This document shows positions 11,606-21,377 of a stretch of DNA of 64,000 bases, one piece after another. The DNA comes from Deinococcus sp. Arct2-2 (GTDB lineage: Bacteria; Deinococcota; Deinococci; Deinococcales; Deinococcaceae). The position numbers and the translations under genes were made by a program. Each line of letters begins with the position of its first letter. Within the stretch, counting starts at the first letter, position 1. The stretch covers positions 45,725 to 109,724 of the forward strand of contig NZ_SSNW01000009.1 in NCBI RefSeq assembly GCF_004801315.1, given 5' to 3'. Under the pieces are notes generated by a model. That model was given only the letters and a program-made list of their open reading frames with translations. It was not told the DNA's origin and did not search any database.

Positions 11606-11875
11606 TCAATTGCCGCCCCATCCTTTCGGCCTGGACAAGACCGCGAGTGCCGGGTACTCGGTTTCGAGGAAGACTCGCCGCTGTTGGTGCTGAGCGAACA
11701 AGTGGCTGAGCTGGGTGTGCTCCGGTGCGTCGAGGTCGTCCTCGCCTTCGGGGGTCAGCAGGATGCTCAGGGCGTTGAGGTTGGCGAGTACCTGAAGGTA
11801 GGAGAGTTGCACCTCGGCAGGCAGGTCGGTTTCAACAAGGCGAGCACGGATAAGGTCTAAGTCGGTGTAGTACAT
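11606..11875 (-). CDS. Small hypothetical protein
   Basis: 89 residues starting MYYTDLDLIRARLVE. The ATG at 11875 has GGAGG 6 nt upstream. A longer frame beginning at 12112 runs through the tRNA-like sequence and is not credible. Mainly helical and Leu-rich, with an acidic centre (EGEDDLDAPE) and no membrane segment. A GC-rich hairpin precedes the ribosome-binding site. No family recognised. It is the last accessory gene before the tRNA sequences. Confidence 0.6.
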   Translation of the reverse strand: MYYTDLDLIRARLVETDLPAEVQLSYLQVLANLNALSILLTPEGEDDLDAPEHTQLSHLFAQHQQRRVFLETEYPALAVLSRPKGWGGN

Positions 11876-11896
11876 GTGGGGCCTCCAAAGAAGAAA

Positions 11897-11924
11897 GCCC
11901 CCGGCTGCACAGGCAGGCCGGGGG
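11897..11924 (-). promoter_or_regulatory. Leader hairpin before the 89-aa gene
   Basis: On the minus strand CCCCCGGC pairs with GCCGGGGG (loop 11 nt) and is followed by CTTTCTTCTTT, then GGAGG and the start codon. It resembles a weak intrinsic terminator in the leader, so it could be an attenuator. It could equally end a transcript that began upstream. Confidence 0.45.
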
Positions 11925-11990
11925 AAGAAGGAAAGGGAACGGTTCTCATGCACAGGGCTGGAAACCGAATCGTGTGCTGCTAGCGGGCAT

Positions 11991-12019
11991 TTGACAAGGG
12001 CAGCGTCATGCTTTACCCT
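11991..12019 (+). promoter_or_regulatory. Strong promoter for the tRNA region
   Basis: TTGACA (11991-11996), 17-nt spacer, TACCCT (12014-12019). Predicted start near 12026, just before the tRNA-like sequence. No separate promoter is visible before tRNA-Thr, so this probably drives both. Confidence 0.75.
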
Positions 12020-12027
12020 TATCCATG

Positions 12028-12103
<76 letters not shown>

Positions 12104-12145
12104 AGGCTTCACCTGAGCAGTTCAGCGGGGAAAGTAAGGCAGCGG

Positions 12146-12220
<75 letters not shown>

Positions 12221-12228
12221 AGGAAATG

Positions 12229-12250
12229 CCCCGCCCTGCGCGGGGTTTTT
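12229..12250 (+). terminator. Terminator after tRNA-Thr
   Basis: CCCCGC (12229-12234), 5-nt loop, GCGGGG (12240-12245), then TTTTT. Confidence 0.85.
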
Positions 12251-12517
12251 GCTTTTGAGTGTGCTTCAGAAAACGTCATGCCGTGTCGGTTTTCATCCCT
12301 ATGTCCTTACCGATAGAGAACAGGCCACTACAACGCTGCTAAGGTTTCAGCCCTCTCCCCCCTGTGAAAACTCGACCACTAGAACGTCAGACTGATTCTC
12401 AGAATTTACAAGGAACGGCGTAGCTTTTGGTCTGTACTCCTTCCAAATAACGGTGACGGCAAGCCACCCTCAAGAGTCTTTAAGTCAACTGCTATCTGGC
12501 CTTGATCTGGGGCCGGG
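12251..12517. other. Intergenic, nothing recognised
   Basis: No convincing gene, repeat or regulatory element is seen in this 267-bp gap. Confidence 0.5.
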
Positions 12518-12886
12518 ATGCTGAGGCCCATGAAGCCTCTCACGCCGCGCCGCCACGGAATCGTCGACTACGCCGCCTGTGCCCTGATGCTGGCCGCCCC
12601 TCCCCTGCTAGGCCTCAGTCCTGCCGCCCGCCGCATCTCGGCCCTGTTTGCCGGATCGTATCTGGGCGTTACAGCGCTGACCGATTTCCCGCTGGGCGTG
12701 CGGCGCGTCATTCCTTTTCCGGTTCACGGGAAGATCGAGTTGGCAAGCGCCCCGGCTCTCCTCGCGCTGCCTGCGATGCTGGGCGGCCTGAGCGGCACCA
12801 AAGAAAAAGCCTATTTCGTGGGGCTGGCGGCCACAGTCCTGACCGCTTACAGCCTGACCGAGTGGAACGCTGATCCAGATGCCTGA
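12518..12886 (+). CDS. Small integral membrane protein
   Basis: 122 residues (or 118 from a second ATG at 12530). Three to four hydrophobic stretches (DYAACALMLAAPPLLGL, ISALFAGSYLGVTAL, APALLALPAMLGG, FVGLAATVLTAYSL) indicate an inner-membrane protein. Conserved-looking polar segments are RRHGIVDY, LTDFPLGVRR and VHGKIELAS. It resembles small uncharacterised membrane proteins of the SPW/DUF4267 kind, but I cannot assign it firmly. The next gene starts 23 bp later with its own promoter box. Confidence 0.7.
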   Translation: MLRPMKPLTPRRHGIVDYAACALMLAAPPLLGLSPAARRISALFAGSYLGVTALTDFPLGVRRVIPFPVHGKIELASAPALLALPAMLGGLSGTKEKAYFVGLAATVLTAYSLTEWNADPDA

Positions 12887-12909
12887 GCAGCGGCCCGTAT
12901 GCTGAGGGC

Positions 12910-13689
12910 ATGACCCCTGAGCAACCGCCTGTGCTGGAAAATGAATTAGCCCGAATCGCACAGGCGGAAGCTCAGGGACTGCTTGCCTATGCACAGGCAC
13001 AGGCCAGTTTTGGCCCACTCATTGCCATCTTTTCGGGGGCAGAGTTGCCGGTCAATGTGGCCACTCTTGCGCCCGGTAGCACGGCTACCGCCGAGGACTT
13101 GCGGGTCACTGCCGAGTTCTTCGAATCGCAGGGTGTAAAGGCCAGCGTGCAGACGTTCAGCGACGTGACTACAGAAACGCTGGCAGCACTGGCGGGGGCA
13201 GGCTTCACCCTTACCCAAATTCTGCATGTGTACCTGCACCCACTCACTGCTCTGCCCGATTTGCCCGCCATTGCCGTGCAGGAGGCCACGTCCGACGTGT
13301 GGACAGAGGTAGCCTGCCGTGCCTTCGGGCCGGGGAGCGAAGCCATCATGCGGGTGAATGCCGCGCTGCCCGGTATCACGCGGGTGGTGGCGTGGCTGGA
13401 CGGTGCGCCTGCTGGGATGGGCCTGATGGGAACGGAGCTTGGCGTGGCGATGCTGTTTAGTGGGGCCACCTTGCCCCAGCAGCGAGGCCGGGGCGTGCAA
13501 TCGGCGCTCCTTGCCGCCCGCCTGCAGTTGGCCGCGCAGCAGGGCGCAGATTTTGCCAGCGTCAACGTGACACCCGGTTCGGGCAGTGAACGCAATGTGC
13601 GCCGCGCCGGATTCGTCCAGTGCGGCGCACGCCTGCGCTTCGAGCAACTCAAACCCGGAATTAGGCCAGTTTCAGCTGCCACTCCGTGA
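12910..13689 (+). CDS. GNAT-family N-acetyltransferase
   Basis: 259 residues. The C-terminal half holds the GNAT acetyl-CoA loop (LPQQRGRGVQSALLAARL) followed by VNVTPGSGSERNVRRAGFVQ, typical of the last strand and helix. The N-terminal half looks like a degenerate GNAT repeat. TATGCT (12898-12903) lies 6 nt before the ATG, consistent with leaderless transcription, although GAGGG in the gap could also act as a Shine-Dalgarno. Its 3' end overlaps the convergent GNAT gene by 29 bp. Substrate unknown. Confidence 0.85.
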   Translation: MTPEQPPVLENELARIAQAEAQGLLAYAQAQASFGPLIAIFSGAELPVNVATLAPGSTATAEDLRVTAEFFESQGVKASVQTFSDVTTETLAALAGAGFTLTQILHVYLHPLTALPDLPAIAVQEATSDVWTEVACRAFGPGSEAIMRVNAALPGITRVVAWLDGAPAGMGLMGTELGVAMLFSGATLPQQRGRGVQSALLAARLQLAAQQGADFASVNVTPGSGSERNVRRAGFVQCGARLRFEQLKPGIRPVSAATP

Positions 13690-14665
13690 CGGCGGCATAC
13701 GGCAAAAAGCCCATTTGTACGTTGATCGCCAGCATCGCGGCATTCACGTCGGCGTTGTTGGTGCGAATAGAGCGCGTGCCGGGGCAGTAGGCGGGCAGTT
13801 CGCGCAGGGCGGCGGCTTTCAGCCATTTGCCGAGGCCCGCGCCCCGGTACTCTGGGCGCACCGCCGTTGCCCCCTGAAAAGCAAGGCTGGCCCGCTGCGA
13901 TTGCCAGAATAGTTGCGTATATCCGGCCAGCGTGCCTGTGGCGGGGTCTTCGGCGGCCAGTGTCAGACACACTTCGCCCTCCTTGACCATCATGGCTTCC
14001 CAGCCCCGGATCATCTCAGGCGTAATCGTCCAGTCGTCTATGTCCAAATCGCCTTTGGGGGCGCTATTCATCACGCCCATCAGGTCGGCGGCGCGGGCCA
14101 AATATTCTTCGGGAAGCACTGTCCAGACGTGCAGGCGGTAGGGATCGGCGTCGGGGCGGGCACACCAGCGGTCTAGGAGTTCGGCGCTCACGTCCTCTAT
14201 CACCAACTGACTTTGGCGCATGGGCAGGGCCGCTTCTCCGCCTAGGCTCTGGGCAAAGGGATGGGCGGCGGGCACCCGGTCAGAGGTCATGAAGGTCACC
14301 AGTCGCCGTCCGTGTTGGCGGGCTTGCTGCTCCAGTGTGGCGGCTAGGGCGCGGCCCACTCCTGTGCGGCGGTGCTGCGGATGAACCATGACATGAGCGT
14401 GGGCCACATGCAGATTTTGCGTCAGACTGAATTCCAGTTTGGCCCAGCCGATGACCTGCCCGGCCACGCGCACCATGAACGGCAACACCATCTCATCGGG
14501 CAGATGGTCGCCCAGAGTGGCGGCCACATGGTCACGCACCAGCGGTGGGTCTTCGGGGTAGGCCAGCGCGTGGCAGGCCAAAATGAGGTCTGCTGCTGCC
14601 AGCCGCTCCTCCGAGGACGCGGTGGCCTTGTCGAATGTCTCTACTTGGAGCTGAGTTGCTGTCAT
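13661..14665 (-). CDS. Double-domain GNAT acetyltransferase
   Basis: 334 residues from the ATG at 14665; a TTG at 14692 would add nine. Two GNAT domains are visible. The first has [20 protein letters not shown] near residue 105, and the second has [20 protein letters not shown] near 285 followed by [19 protein letters not shown]. Tandem GNAT proteins of this type are common in Actinobacteria and Deinococcus and often modify antibiotics or small amines. The substrate here is unknown. It is convergent with, and overlaps, the preceding acetyltransferase gene. Confidence 0.88.
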   Translation of the reverse strand: MTATQLQVETFDKATASSEERLAAADLILACHALAYPEDPPLVRDHVAATLGDHLPDEMVLPFMVRVAGQVIGWAKLEFSLTQNLHVAHAHVMVHPQHRRTGVGRALAATLEQQARQHGRRLVTFMTSDRVPAAHPFAQSLGGEAALPMRQSQLVIEDVSAELLDRWCARPDADPYRLHVWTVLPEEYLARAADLMGVMNSAPKGDLDIDDWTITPEMIRGWEAMMVKEGEVCLTLAAEDPATGTLAGYTQLFWQSQRASLAFQGATAVRPEYRGAGLGKWLKAAALRELPAYCPGTRSIRTNNADVNAAMLAINVQMGFLPYAAVTEWQLKLA

Positions 14666-14785
14666 GCTCCAGTGTGTGCCAATTCGGGTCAAGAATGCAT
14701 CGGCAAAGTGGCGCAGTGCTTAAACCAACTGTGAGAGTGCAGATGTGCAGCACGGCAGGTCAGCACACTCCGTTAAGATGCCTTC

Positions 14786-16207
14786 ATGAAGCGTCTGCTT
14801 TTTCCCATTACCGCCTGCTTGTGCTTGCTGACCGCTTGCCCCAGCCCGCCACCCGAGATCCTCAAGATTCCAGAGGGAGAAGCCGCCCTGCACGGCGAAT
14901 GGCGCGGAATGCTGACGCCTTCTGTGAGCTATTTGCTGAGGACACAGGGGGCTGAAGAGCTGTATGCCCTCCGTCTGGAAGGCGGCGATTTTTGGAACAG
15001 TTTTTATTACCGTGTCCCACGCACAACTTCAACATTGGTGGCGATAGACCGTCAAACTGGGCAAGTGCTGAAGCAGATTCCTTGGAATAATAATTACTAC
15101 GGGTACGAACCTCTTCGATTTCGTGCGGCGACGCCCTCTGTTCCAGCCCGGCTACTTGAAGCGGTGTATGTGAACTCTCAAATGCTCATCATTGAGCGCG
15201 ATCCCCTGACCTTGGCCGAAACAGACCGCTGGGCATTACCGTCTTCGCCCTCTGCATTTCGGGGCTTCAATGCCGAAGGCACGCTGGCGCTGCTGGACAA
15301 CAACACGCTCATAGATACGCGCACGCGGCAGCTTATGTCCATTCATCCCGCCATCACCCAGTTGCTGACAACTTTGCCGAAGGACGCTTACACGTATTGG
15401 TCATCGGACAAGCAGTGGTTTGCTGTTGAGGACTTGATCTGGCGAGGTCTCTACAAAGTGAGACGCTCTATCTTTACGTCCAATGTCACAGGTCAAGCCA
15501 TAGACGGGAAGGCTCAACACGCCTTCAAATGCTCTGTCGGGAACGATAACGGCATCAGCAACGACGCCCTGACACTCCCTGACGGCGGGGCAGCACTGGC
15601 CTACGATGACGGCGTGATCGAACTGCGCCGCGCTGACGGCATGCTTAAGACTGCGGTAGACACCGGGGAATGCCAGAGGGTTGATCTGAGCCTTAAGGGT
15701 GACACGCTCACCTTCACGGGCAAAACACTGGGGACGGTGCGCCTCTCGGACGGGCAAATTACGGCGCAAGTGGACGCAAACGCCCCCGACGCCGCCCGCC
15801 TTCCCATTCTGGGCAGCATCTTCAAAACTGAATCTGGTGTGCTGAAGTACCAACAGGCGGACGGCGTGAAGTGGCAATTGGGCGCGGCTCCCAAAACCCT
15901 GTGGCTTAAGGCCAACGCCACTTGGATTTCTGAAACGGAATACCATGTAACCGGGGAAGCCCGCGTGAACGAGGAACCGCTGACGCTGACAGCCAAGGCG
16001 AAAGCCTACGGGATCAAGTTGCAGCCTCAGACCAGCCCGACGATTCCACCAAGCGTTGAGTGGAATGGAGAACTGCGCCGCGCCGATGGCAGTCTGTACG
16101 CCAAAATAAGCGGCTCACACGGGGTTAAAGGTGCAAGTCAGCAATTTTTTATGGAACTGGAGGGCAAAGATCAGGACTTTGCTTACGGCGGCGAACTGAA
16201 ACGCTGA
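14786..16207 (+). CDS. Large lipoprotein of unknown function
   Basis: 473 residues. The signal MKRLLFPITACLCLLTACPS carries lipobox LLTAC, with Cys18 the likely lipidated residue. The mature part has repeated short strand-turn segments (ALRLEGGDFW, LVAIDRQTGQVLKQIPW, EGTLALLDNNTLIDTRT, VRLSDGQITAQVD), suggesting a beta-propeller-like fold. TAAGAT (14774-14779) lies 6 nt before the ATG, the leaderless pattern, with no Shine-Dalgarno. A hairpin at 16233-16261 follows. No named family recognised. Confidence 0.8.
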   Translation: MKRLLFPITACLCLLTACPSPPPEILKIPEGEAALHGEWRGMLTPSVSYLLRTQGAEELYALRLEGGDFWNSFYYRVPRTTSTLVAIDRQTGQVLKQIPWNNNYYGYEPLRFRAATPSVPARLLEAVYVNSQMLIIERDPLTLAETDRWALPSSPSAFRGFNAEGTLALLDNNTLIDTRTRQLMSIHPAITQLLTTLPKDAYTYWSSDKQWFAVEDLIWRGLYKVRRSIFTSNVTGQAIDGKAQHAFKCSVGNDNGISNDALTLPDGGAALAYDDGVIELRRADGMLKTAVDTGECQRVDLSLKGDTLTFTGKTLGTVRLSDGQITAQVDANAPDAARLPILGSIFKTESGVLKYQQADGVKWQLGAAPKTLWLKANATWISETEYHVTGEARVNEEPLTLTAKAKAYGIKLQPQTSPTIPPSVEWNGELRRADGSLYAKISGSHGVKGASQQFFMELEGKDQDFAYGGELKR

Positions 16208-16232
16208 GCGAGTCGAACAAAACCAATCAGAA

Positions 16233-16265
16233 GGCCGCTGAGCAATCCAGTCTCAGCGGCCCTCT
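16233..16265. terminator. Terminator between convergent genes
   Basis: GGCCGCTGAG (16233-16242) pairs with CTCAGCGGCC (16252-16261). It lies between the lipoprotein gene and the oppositely oriented peptidase gene. The T-run is weak on both sides. Confidence 0.6.
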
Positions 16266-16279
16266 TGGCTCTCCCCTAC

Positions 16280-17986
<1,707 letters not shown>

Positions 17987-18274
17987 GGCCCTCAGTGTAG
18001 CGGCAGAGTGTGGCGGGGGCATAGGCCAAATGAGCGACGGTGGGGCGGGTCTAAGGGTTAAGGGTCTAAGGGGGTGGGGCGGGGGCGGTTGCTCGGTGGC
18101 CCCCTCACCCCGCTGCGGTGCAGCGCCCCTCTCCCGCAAGGGGCAAGGGCGAACAGCAAAAGCTAGAATCCGGGGTTCTAGCTCCTCAACCCTTGAGGGG
18201 GGAGGGATGGGGACTCCCAGAGCTGCACCAGCAGAGGGGGTGAGTAAGCGCCAGCGATTGCCCTTCTTAGTCCC
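17987..18274. repeat. Intergenic gap filled by GC-rich interspersed repeats (family A)
   Basis: 18098-18155 has CCCCTCACCCCGCTGC, then GCAGCGCCCCTCTCCC. 18190-18262 has CCTTGAGGGG ... GAGGGGGTGAG ... GCCAGCGATTGCCC. Close relatives occur near 23.8, 33.2, 35.25, 50.2, 61.7 and 63.9 kb. GGGTCTAAGGG-type motifs flank it. No gene. Confidence 0.75.
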
Positions 18275-18874
18275 TTAGACCCTTGACCCCTCCACCACAT
18301 CACCGCCACCCAAGCCCGCTTTCACCCCCGCCCACTCCTCCCGCGTGATGGAGTACATCACCGTATCGCGCACATAGCCGCTGGCCGTAATCATGTGCGA
18401 GCGCAACACGCCTTCGCGCACCGCTCCCAGTTTTTCTATGGCCCGCTGACTGCGAACATTGCGCGCATCGGTTCTGAGTTGCAGACGCGCACAGCCGAGG
18501 CCGTCCCAGAGGCCCTCAAAGGCGTAGGTGAGCAGCAGCAGCTTCATGCGGCGGTTGGCCCCCGTGCCGTGTAGGGTCGGGCTGAGGAATGTCCAGCCAA
18601 TCTCGGCGGCGCGGTGGGCCTGACTCAGTGCGCCTAAGCGGGTGCCGCCCATCACTCTGCCATTCACTTCCAACACAAACGGCAGGGCATCGGGAGCGTC
18701 CAACGCGGCCTGAAAATAGGATTCTTCGGTGGGTTGGCTGCCCATCAAGGCCCACTCCCCCGGTGTGGCAAGGGTCAGGGCCAGCAGCGCAGGAAAGTCG
18801 GTGGGTGTCAGGGGCCGTAGGGTGAGATTACCGCCGTTAAACTTGCCGTCGCTGAGGGTTAGGGCATGCAGCAT
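18275..18874 (-). CDS. GNAT acetyltransferase, RimJ/RimL type
   Basis: 199 residues. LTLRPLTPTDFPALL at the N-terminus, EIGWTFLSPTLHGTGANRRMKLLLL (split acetyl-CoA loop) and LRTDARNVRSQRAIEKLGAVREGVLR are the standard RimJ/RimL-like pattern; the family acetylates protein N-termini or other amines. TAAGCT (18881-18886) lies 6 nt before the ATG, so the transcript is probably leaderless. The promoter of the first small-RNA unit fires in the opposite direction 30 bp further on. Confidence 0.9.
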   Translation of the reverse strand: MLHALTLSDGKFNGGNLTLRPLTPTDFPALLALTLATPGEWALMGSQPTEESYFQAALDAPDALPFVLEVNGRVMGGTRLGALSQAHRAAEIGWTFLSPTLHGTGANRRMKLLLLTYAFEGLWDGLGCARLQLRTDARNVRSQRAIEKLGAVREGVLRSHMITASGYVRDTVMYSITREEWAGVKAGLGGGDVVEGSRV

Positions 18875-18906
18875 GGCCCAAGCTTAAAAGAATCCGTCTG
18901 CATAGA

Positions 18907-18935
18907 TTGACTTGCGGTGCATACCGCGCTATATT
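18907..18935 (+). promoter_or_regulatory. Promoter of small-RNA unit 1
   Basis: TTGACT (18907-18912), 17-nt spacer, TATATT (18930-18935). The spacer contains the inverted repeat GCGGT-GCAT-ACCGC. Confidence 0.75.
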
Positions 18936-18940
18936 TACGT

Positions 18941-18982
18941 CAATCAAGTTGAACCCACCGCCGCCCGTAGGCGGATTTTTTG
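18941..18982 (+). ncRNA. Candidate ~40-nt small RNA, unit 1
   Basis: Predicted start 6-7 nt after the -10, near 18941. The transcript begins CAATCAAGTTGAAC and ends with an intrinsic terminator, CCGCC (18961-18965), loop CGTA, GGCGG (18970-18974), A, then six T. It is too short to encode a protein. Family unknown. Confidence 0.55.
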
Positions 18983-19101
18983 TTTTGGCTTATGGTGGGA
19001 ATGACTGAAGCTAAAGCAAGATTGGTGCAGAGCGTTCTAATCTGAATGGCTTCTGGGCCAATGCCGTCTAGCATGTAGTTTTCTGGATTCGTCTGCATAG
19101 C

Positions 19102-19130
19102 TTGACCGAGCCTGCATACCACGCTATAGT
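19102..19130 (+). promoter_or_regulatory. Promoter of small-RNA unit 2
   Basis: TTGACC (19102-19107), 17-nt spacer, TATAGT (19125-19130). Confidence 0.8.
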
Positions 19131-19135
19131 GTTGT

Positions 19136-19177
19136 CACTCAAGTTAAACAGACCGCCGCCACTTGGCGGATTTTTTG
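19136..19177 (+). ncRNA. Candidate ~40-nt small RNA, unit 2
   Basis: Predicted start near 19136. It contains CTCAAGTTAAACAGA, then CCGCC (19156-19160), loop ACTT, GGCGG (19165-19169), A, six T. The loop differs from unit 1 while the stem is kept. Confidence 0.55.
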
Positions 19178-19294
19178 TTTTGGACCATGTGGAGAAACGA
19201 GTAACTCTCCAACAAGGCGAGGGCAGACTATTGAACTGTTCGCCTCTACCCCAATACCGTCTAGCACGCAGTTTTTGGGATGCACCTGCATAGC

Positions 19295-19323
19295 TTGACC
19301 GAGCCTGCATACCGCGCTATACT
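19295..19323 (+). promoter_or_regulatory. Promoter of small-RNA unit 3
   Basis: TTGACC (19295-19300), 17-nt spacer, TATACT (19318-19323), close to the ideal housekeeping consensus. Confidence 0.82.
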
Positions 19324-19328
19324 TTGTT

Positions 19329-19370
19329 CAATCAAGTTAAACCAACTACCGCCACTCGGCGGATTTTTTG
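19329..19370 (+). ncRNA. Candidate ~40-nt small RNA, unit 3
   Basis: Predicted start near 19329. It begins CAATCAAGTTAAACC, nearly identical to unit 1, then CCGCC (19349-19353), loop ACTC, GGCGG (19358-19362), A, six T. It ends 3 nt before the stop codon of the convergent trmK gene. Confidence 0.55.
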
Positions 19371-19372
19371 TT

Positions 19373-20110
19373 TTACTTTCCGGCAAGGCGTTCGATGATC
19401 TGTAGCGCGTCCTGTGCGGCGTCCAATTCCAGTTGTGCGGTTCGTCCCGGTGCGGCCAACGGCGTTAGGCGCAGTACATCGGCGCGGATGCGGGCGGCCA
19501 GCAGCGGGCCAGCCTCGCGCAGCAGGTGGGGGCCGTAACGCAGGGCGGCAGCGTGTGGCAAGCCCCGGTAAGCCGAATCGGGGCCGGGGTGCCTCAGTAG
19601 GCGCAACACCGGGTACGGCCAGTAGCCGTCTATCAGGCGTTCGTCGGTGAGGTGGTAGCCCGATTCCTGCGCCCACACGCGAATGGGGGCCGGGTTATCG
19701 TTGGGCTGAAGCACCAGCGTGGGCGGCAGCACGCCCGTCTCTGCCCACCGTGCCTCTGCCCGCCGCAAGATGCCCGCAATGGTGCCCGCGCCCATGCCCG
19801 TAATGCTGGCACTGTCGGCCTCGCCGGGGTGCAGGGGCGCAAAACCGTCGCCTGCGCGAATCTCAATGTGGTCTGTCAGTCCGGCGCGGGCCACATTGCG
19901 CCGCGCTAGTGCCAGCGGGCCGGGATTCAGTTCCACCACGATACAGCGCCGCGCCCGCCCGCTTTGGATCAGGCGCAGGGGCAATTTGGCATGATCGGAA
20001 CCTATATCGGCGTGTGTGCCGCTGTTGAGTAGGGCCAACACCGCTTCTAGCCGCTCGTCCAGCCGCGCAAACCGCTGCACTGTTTGTGGCGTCGCAGTGT
20101 TGACGGTCAC
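19373..20110 (-). CDS. trmK: tRNA (adenine22-N1)-methyltransferase, TrmK family
   Basis: 245 residues. The class I SAM site THADIGSDHAKLPLRL followed by VVELNPGPLALARRN and the GMGAGTIAGIL motif are characteristic of TrmK/YqfN, which methylates N1 of A22 in tRNA. QPNDN and GYWPYPVLRL fit the same family. The GTG start overlaps the stop of the upstream yqhA-like gene by 4 nt, so the two are coupled. Its 3' end abuts the small-RNA array. Confidence 0.85.
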   Translation of the reverse strand: MTVNTATPQTVQRFARLDERLEAVLALLNSGTHADIGSDHAKLPLRLIQSGRARRCIVVELNPGPLALARRNVARAGLTDHIEIRAGDGFAPLHPGEADSASITGMGAGTIAGILRRAEARWAETGVLPPTLVLQPNDNPAPIRVWAQESGYHLTDERLIDGYWPYPVLRLLRHPGPDSAYRGLPHAAALRYGPHLLREAGPLLAARIRADVLRLTPLAAPGRTAQLELDAAQDALQIIERLAGK

Positions 20111-20703
20111 TCTGAGATTTCCTTCAAAGGAGCAGTCGGTGGCTGTCCTGCTGCGTGTTCGGTGCTGCCGTCACATTTAGCACTTTGGCGCGACAAAATG
20201 ACTGAATACGTGCCGATAGACAAGATGACGGCGGCCACCGCTGCGCCGTAGATCAGCACGTCAGATCCGCCCTTCCATTCCAGCGCCACCGAAAAAAAGT
20301 CTACGGCGATGGCTGTGACCACCACGCCCAGCAGCTTTTGTTTCAGGTCTTCAAAGGTGCGGATGTGCAACCAGTCCGGCACGTTTTTCACGTCTCCGAT
20401 GAACAGTGACTGCATACCCAGGCTGATCAGCAGCAGGGCCATCGCCACCAGCAGCGTGTCGGTCTGCTCCACAGCGGCAATCAGCAGATGCTTGGTCATG
20501 CCTTCTTCGCCCAAATGCCCAAACGCCTCCGTAATGCTGAGGTAGGCCTGCACGATGGCGGCCACGAACAGGGCCAAGCTGAAGGCAAAAGAACTCAGCA
20601 CACCCAGTTCGACGATCAGGCGCGAGAATCCGAACGCCCGCTGGAGGGTAAAGGCCCGGACGCGGCGGGTGGAGGAACGGGGCTGACTCACGGGTTCCAG
20701 CAT
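20107..20703 (-). CDS. YqhA-family (UPF0114) membrane protein
   Basis: 198 residues. Four hydrophobic segments (VLSSFAFSLALFVAAIVQAYL, DTLLVAMALLLISLGMQSLF, VVVTAIAVDFFSVAL, LIYGAAVAAVILSIGTYSVIL) and the family-typical LFIGDVKNVPDWL and FEDLKQKLLG identify UPF0114/YqhA. The role is uncharacterised. It is first in a two-gene operon with trmK and starts at ATG 20703. No clear Shine-Dalgarno is visible. Confidence 0.85.
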   Translation of the reverse strand: MLEPVSQPRSSTRRVRAFTLQRAFGFSRLIVELGVLSSFAFSLALFVAAIVQAYLSITEAFGHLGEEGMTKHLLIAAVEQTDTLLVAMALLLISLGMQSLFIGDVKNVPDWLHIRTFEDLKQKLLGVVVTAIAVDFFSVALEWKGGSDVLIYGAAVAAVILSIGTYSVILSRQSAKCDGSTEHAAGQPPTAPLKEISE

Positions 20704-20727
20704 ACGGTGTGGGCCGCCGCAGTAGGC

Positions 20728-21318
20728 TCAATCTATCGACACCGTCAACATATCCCCCACCCGGATCACGCCGCCCTGCACCACCCGCGCCGTAATCCCG
20801 CCGTGCCCGCGCACCGCGTTGTAGCCGCCCGGCCCAAAGGTTTCTTCCATGCGCGAGCAAGGATGGCATTCGCCCGTGCCTTCCAAAATCACTTCTCCAA
20901 GCTGAAAGCGGGCGTCTTTGAGGGCCAACACAGACATCCCGCTGACCACGATGTTGCGCCGCATCTCTTCTGGGGTGACAGACTCCACGCCCGCCAAAGC
21001 GGCGATGACGGGCAAGTGTTCGGCTTGAATCAGCGTGACTTGGCGTTTGCCGGGGCCAGTCCAACCAGATGCGGGCCAAGTGGATGCAGGAGCAGGCTGG
21101 GGCGCAGTGTACGGCGCGATTTCTTCTCCCGCATCCCCCGAAATGGCCCGCAACCGGCCCGGCGCAGTTTTACCGTGATCGCCCAATAAGCCCACCAACG
21201 GATGTGCTTCGGCTTCCGGCACGCTCTGAACAGGCAAGCGGCGGCCTTCGCGGAGGCCAATCCACTCCACCCGTCCGGGCCGGGGCAAACTGCGTCTGAG
21301 TTCCTGCATGGTCAACAT
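20728..21318 (-). CDS. MOSC-domain protein
   Basis: 196 residues. GLLGDHGKT, VTLIQAEHLPVI, NIVVSGM and the conserved TGECHPCSRMEE cysteine region identify a MOSC domain as in YiiM/MOCS C-termini, proteins linked to molybdenum-cofactor sulfur chemistry. It has no N-terminal beta-barrel or ferredoxin domain, so it is the short, stand-alone type. Two in-frame ATGs (21318, 21309) are possible starts. It lies on the same strand as the yqhA-trmK pair, 24 bp upstream of yqhA. Confidence 0.85.
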   Translation of the reverse strand: MLTMQELRRSLPRPGRVEWIGLREGRRLPVQSVPEAEAHPLVGLLGDHGKTAPGRLRAISGDAGEEIAPYTAPQPAPASTWPASGWTGPGKRQVTLIQAEHLPVIAALAGVESVTPEEMRRNIVVSGMSVLALKDARFQLGEVILEGTGECHPCSRMEETFGPGGYNAVRGHGGITARVVQGGVIRVGDMLTVSID

Positions 21319-21377
21319 GGGGCCTGCCTAATCAACATAGAGCCATGCTAGCGGGGTTGGTGCGGGCCAAATCCGGG

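Larger units (their letters stand above)
18907..19372 (+). repeat. Three tandem ~194-bp promoter-terminator units
   Basis: The -35 elements start at 18907, 19102 and 19295, a spacing of 195 and 193 bp. All three units keep the -35, the exact 17-nt spacer with TGCATACC, the -10, a TCAAGTT(A/G)AAC motif and a CCGCC/GGCGG hairpin with a T-tract. The ~100 bp between the units is much less conserved, except for CCGTCTAGCA upstream of units 2 and 3. Selection therefore seems to act on the transcription unit itself. Confidence 0.8.

Noticed and set aside
18098..18262. CRISPR array
   Set aside because: The repeats are scattered singly through the genome window, vary in sequence and orientation, and have no regular spacers or cas genes.
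18940..19310. Two short leftward frames sharing similar peptides in the small-RNA array
   Set aside because: Their similarity follows from the tandem DNA repeat; there is no start signal.
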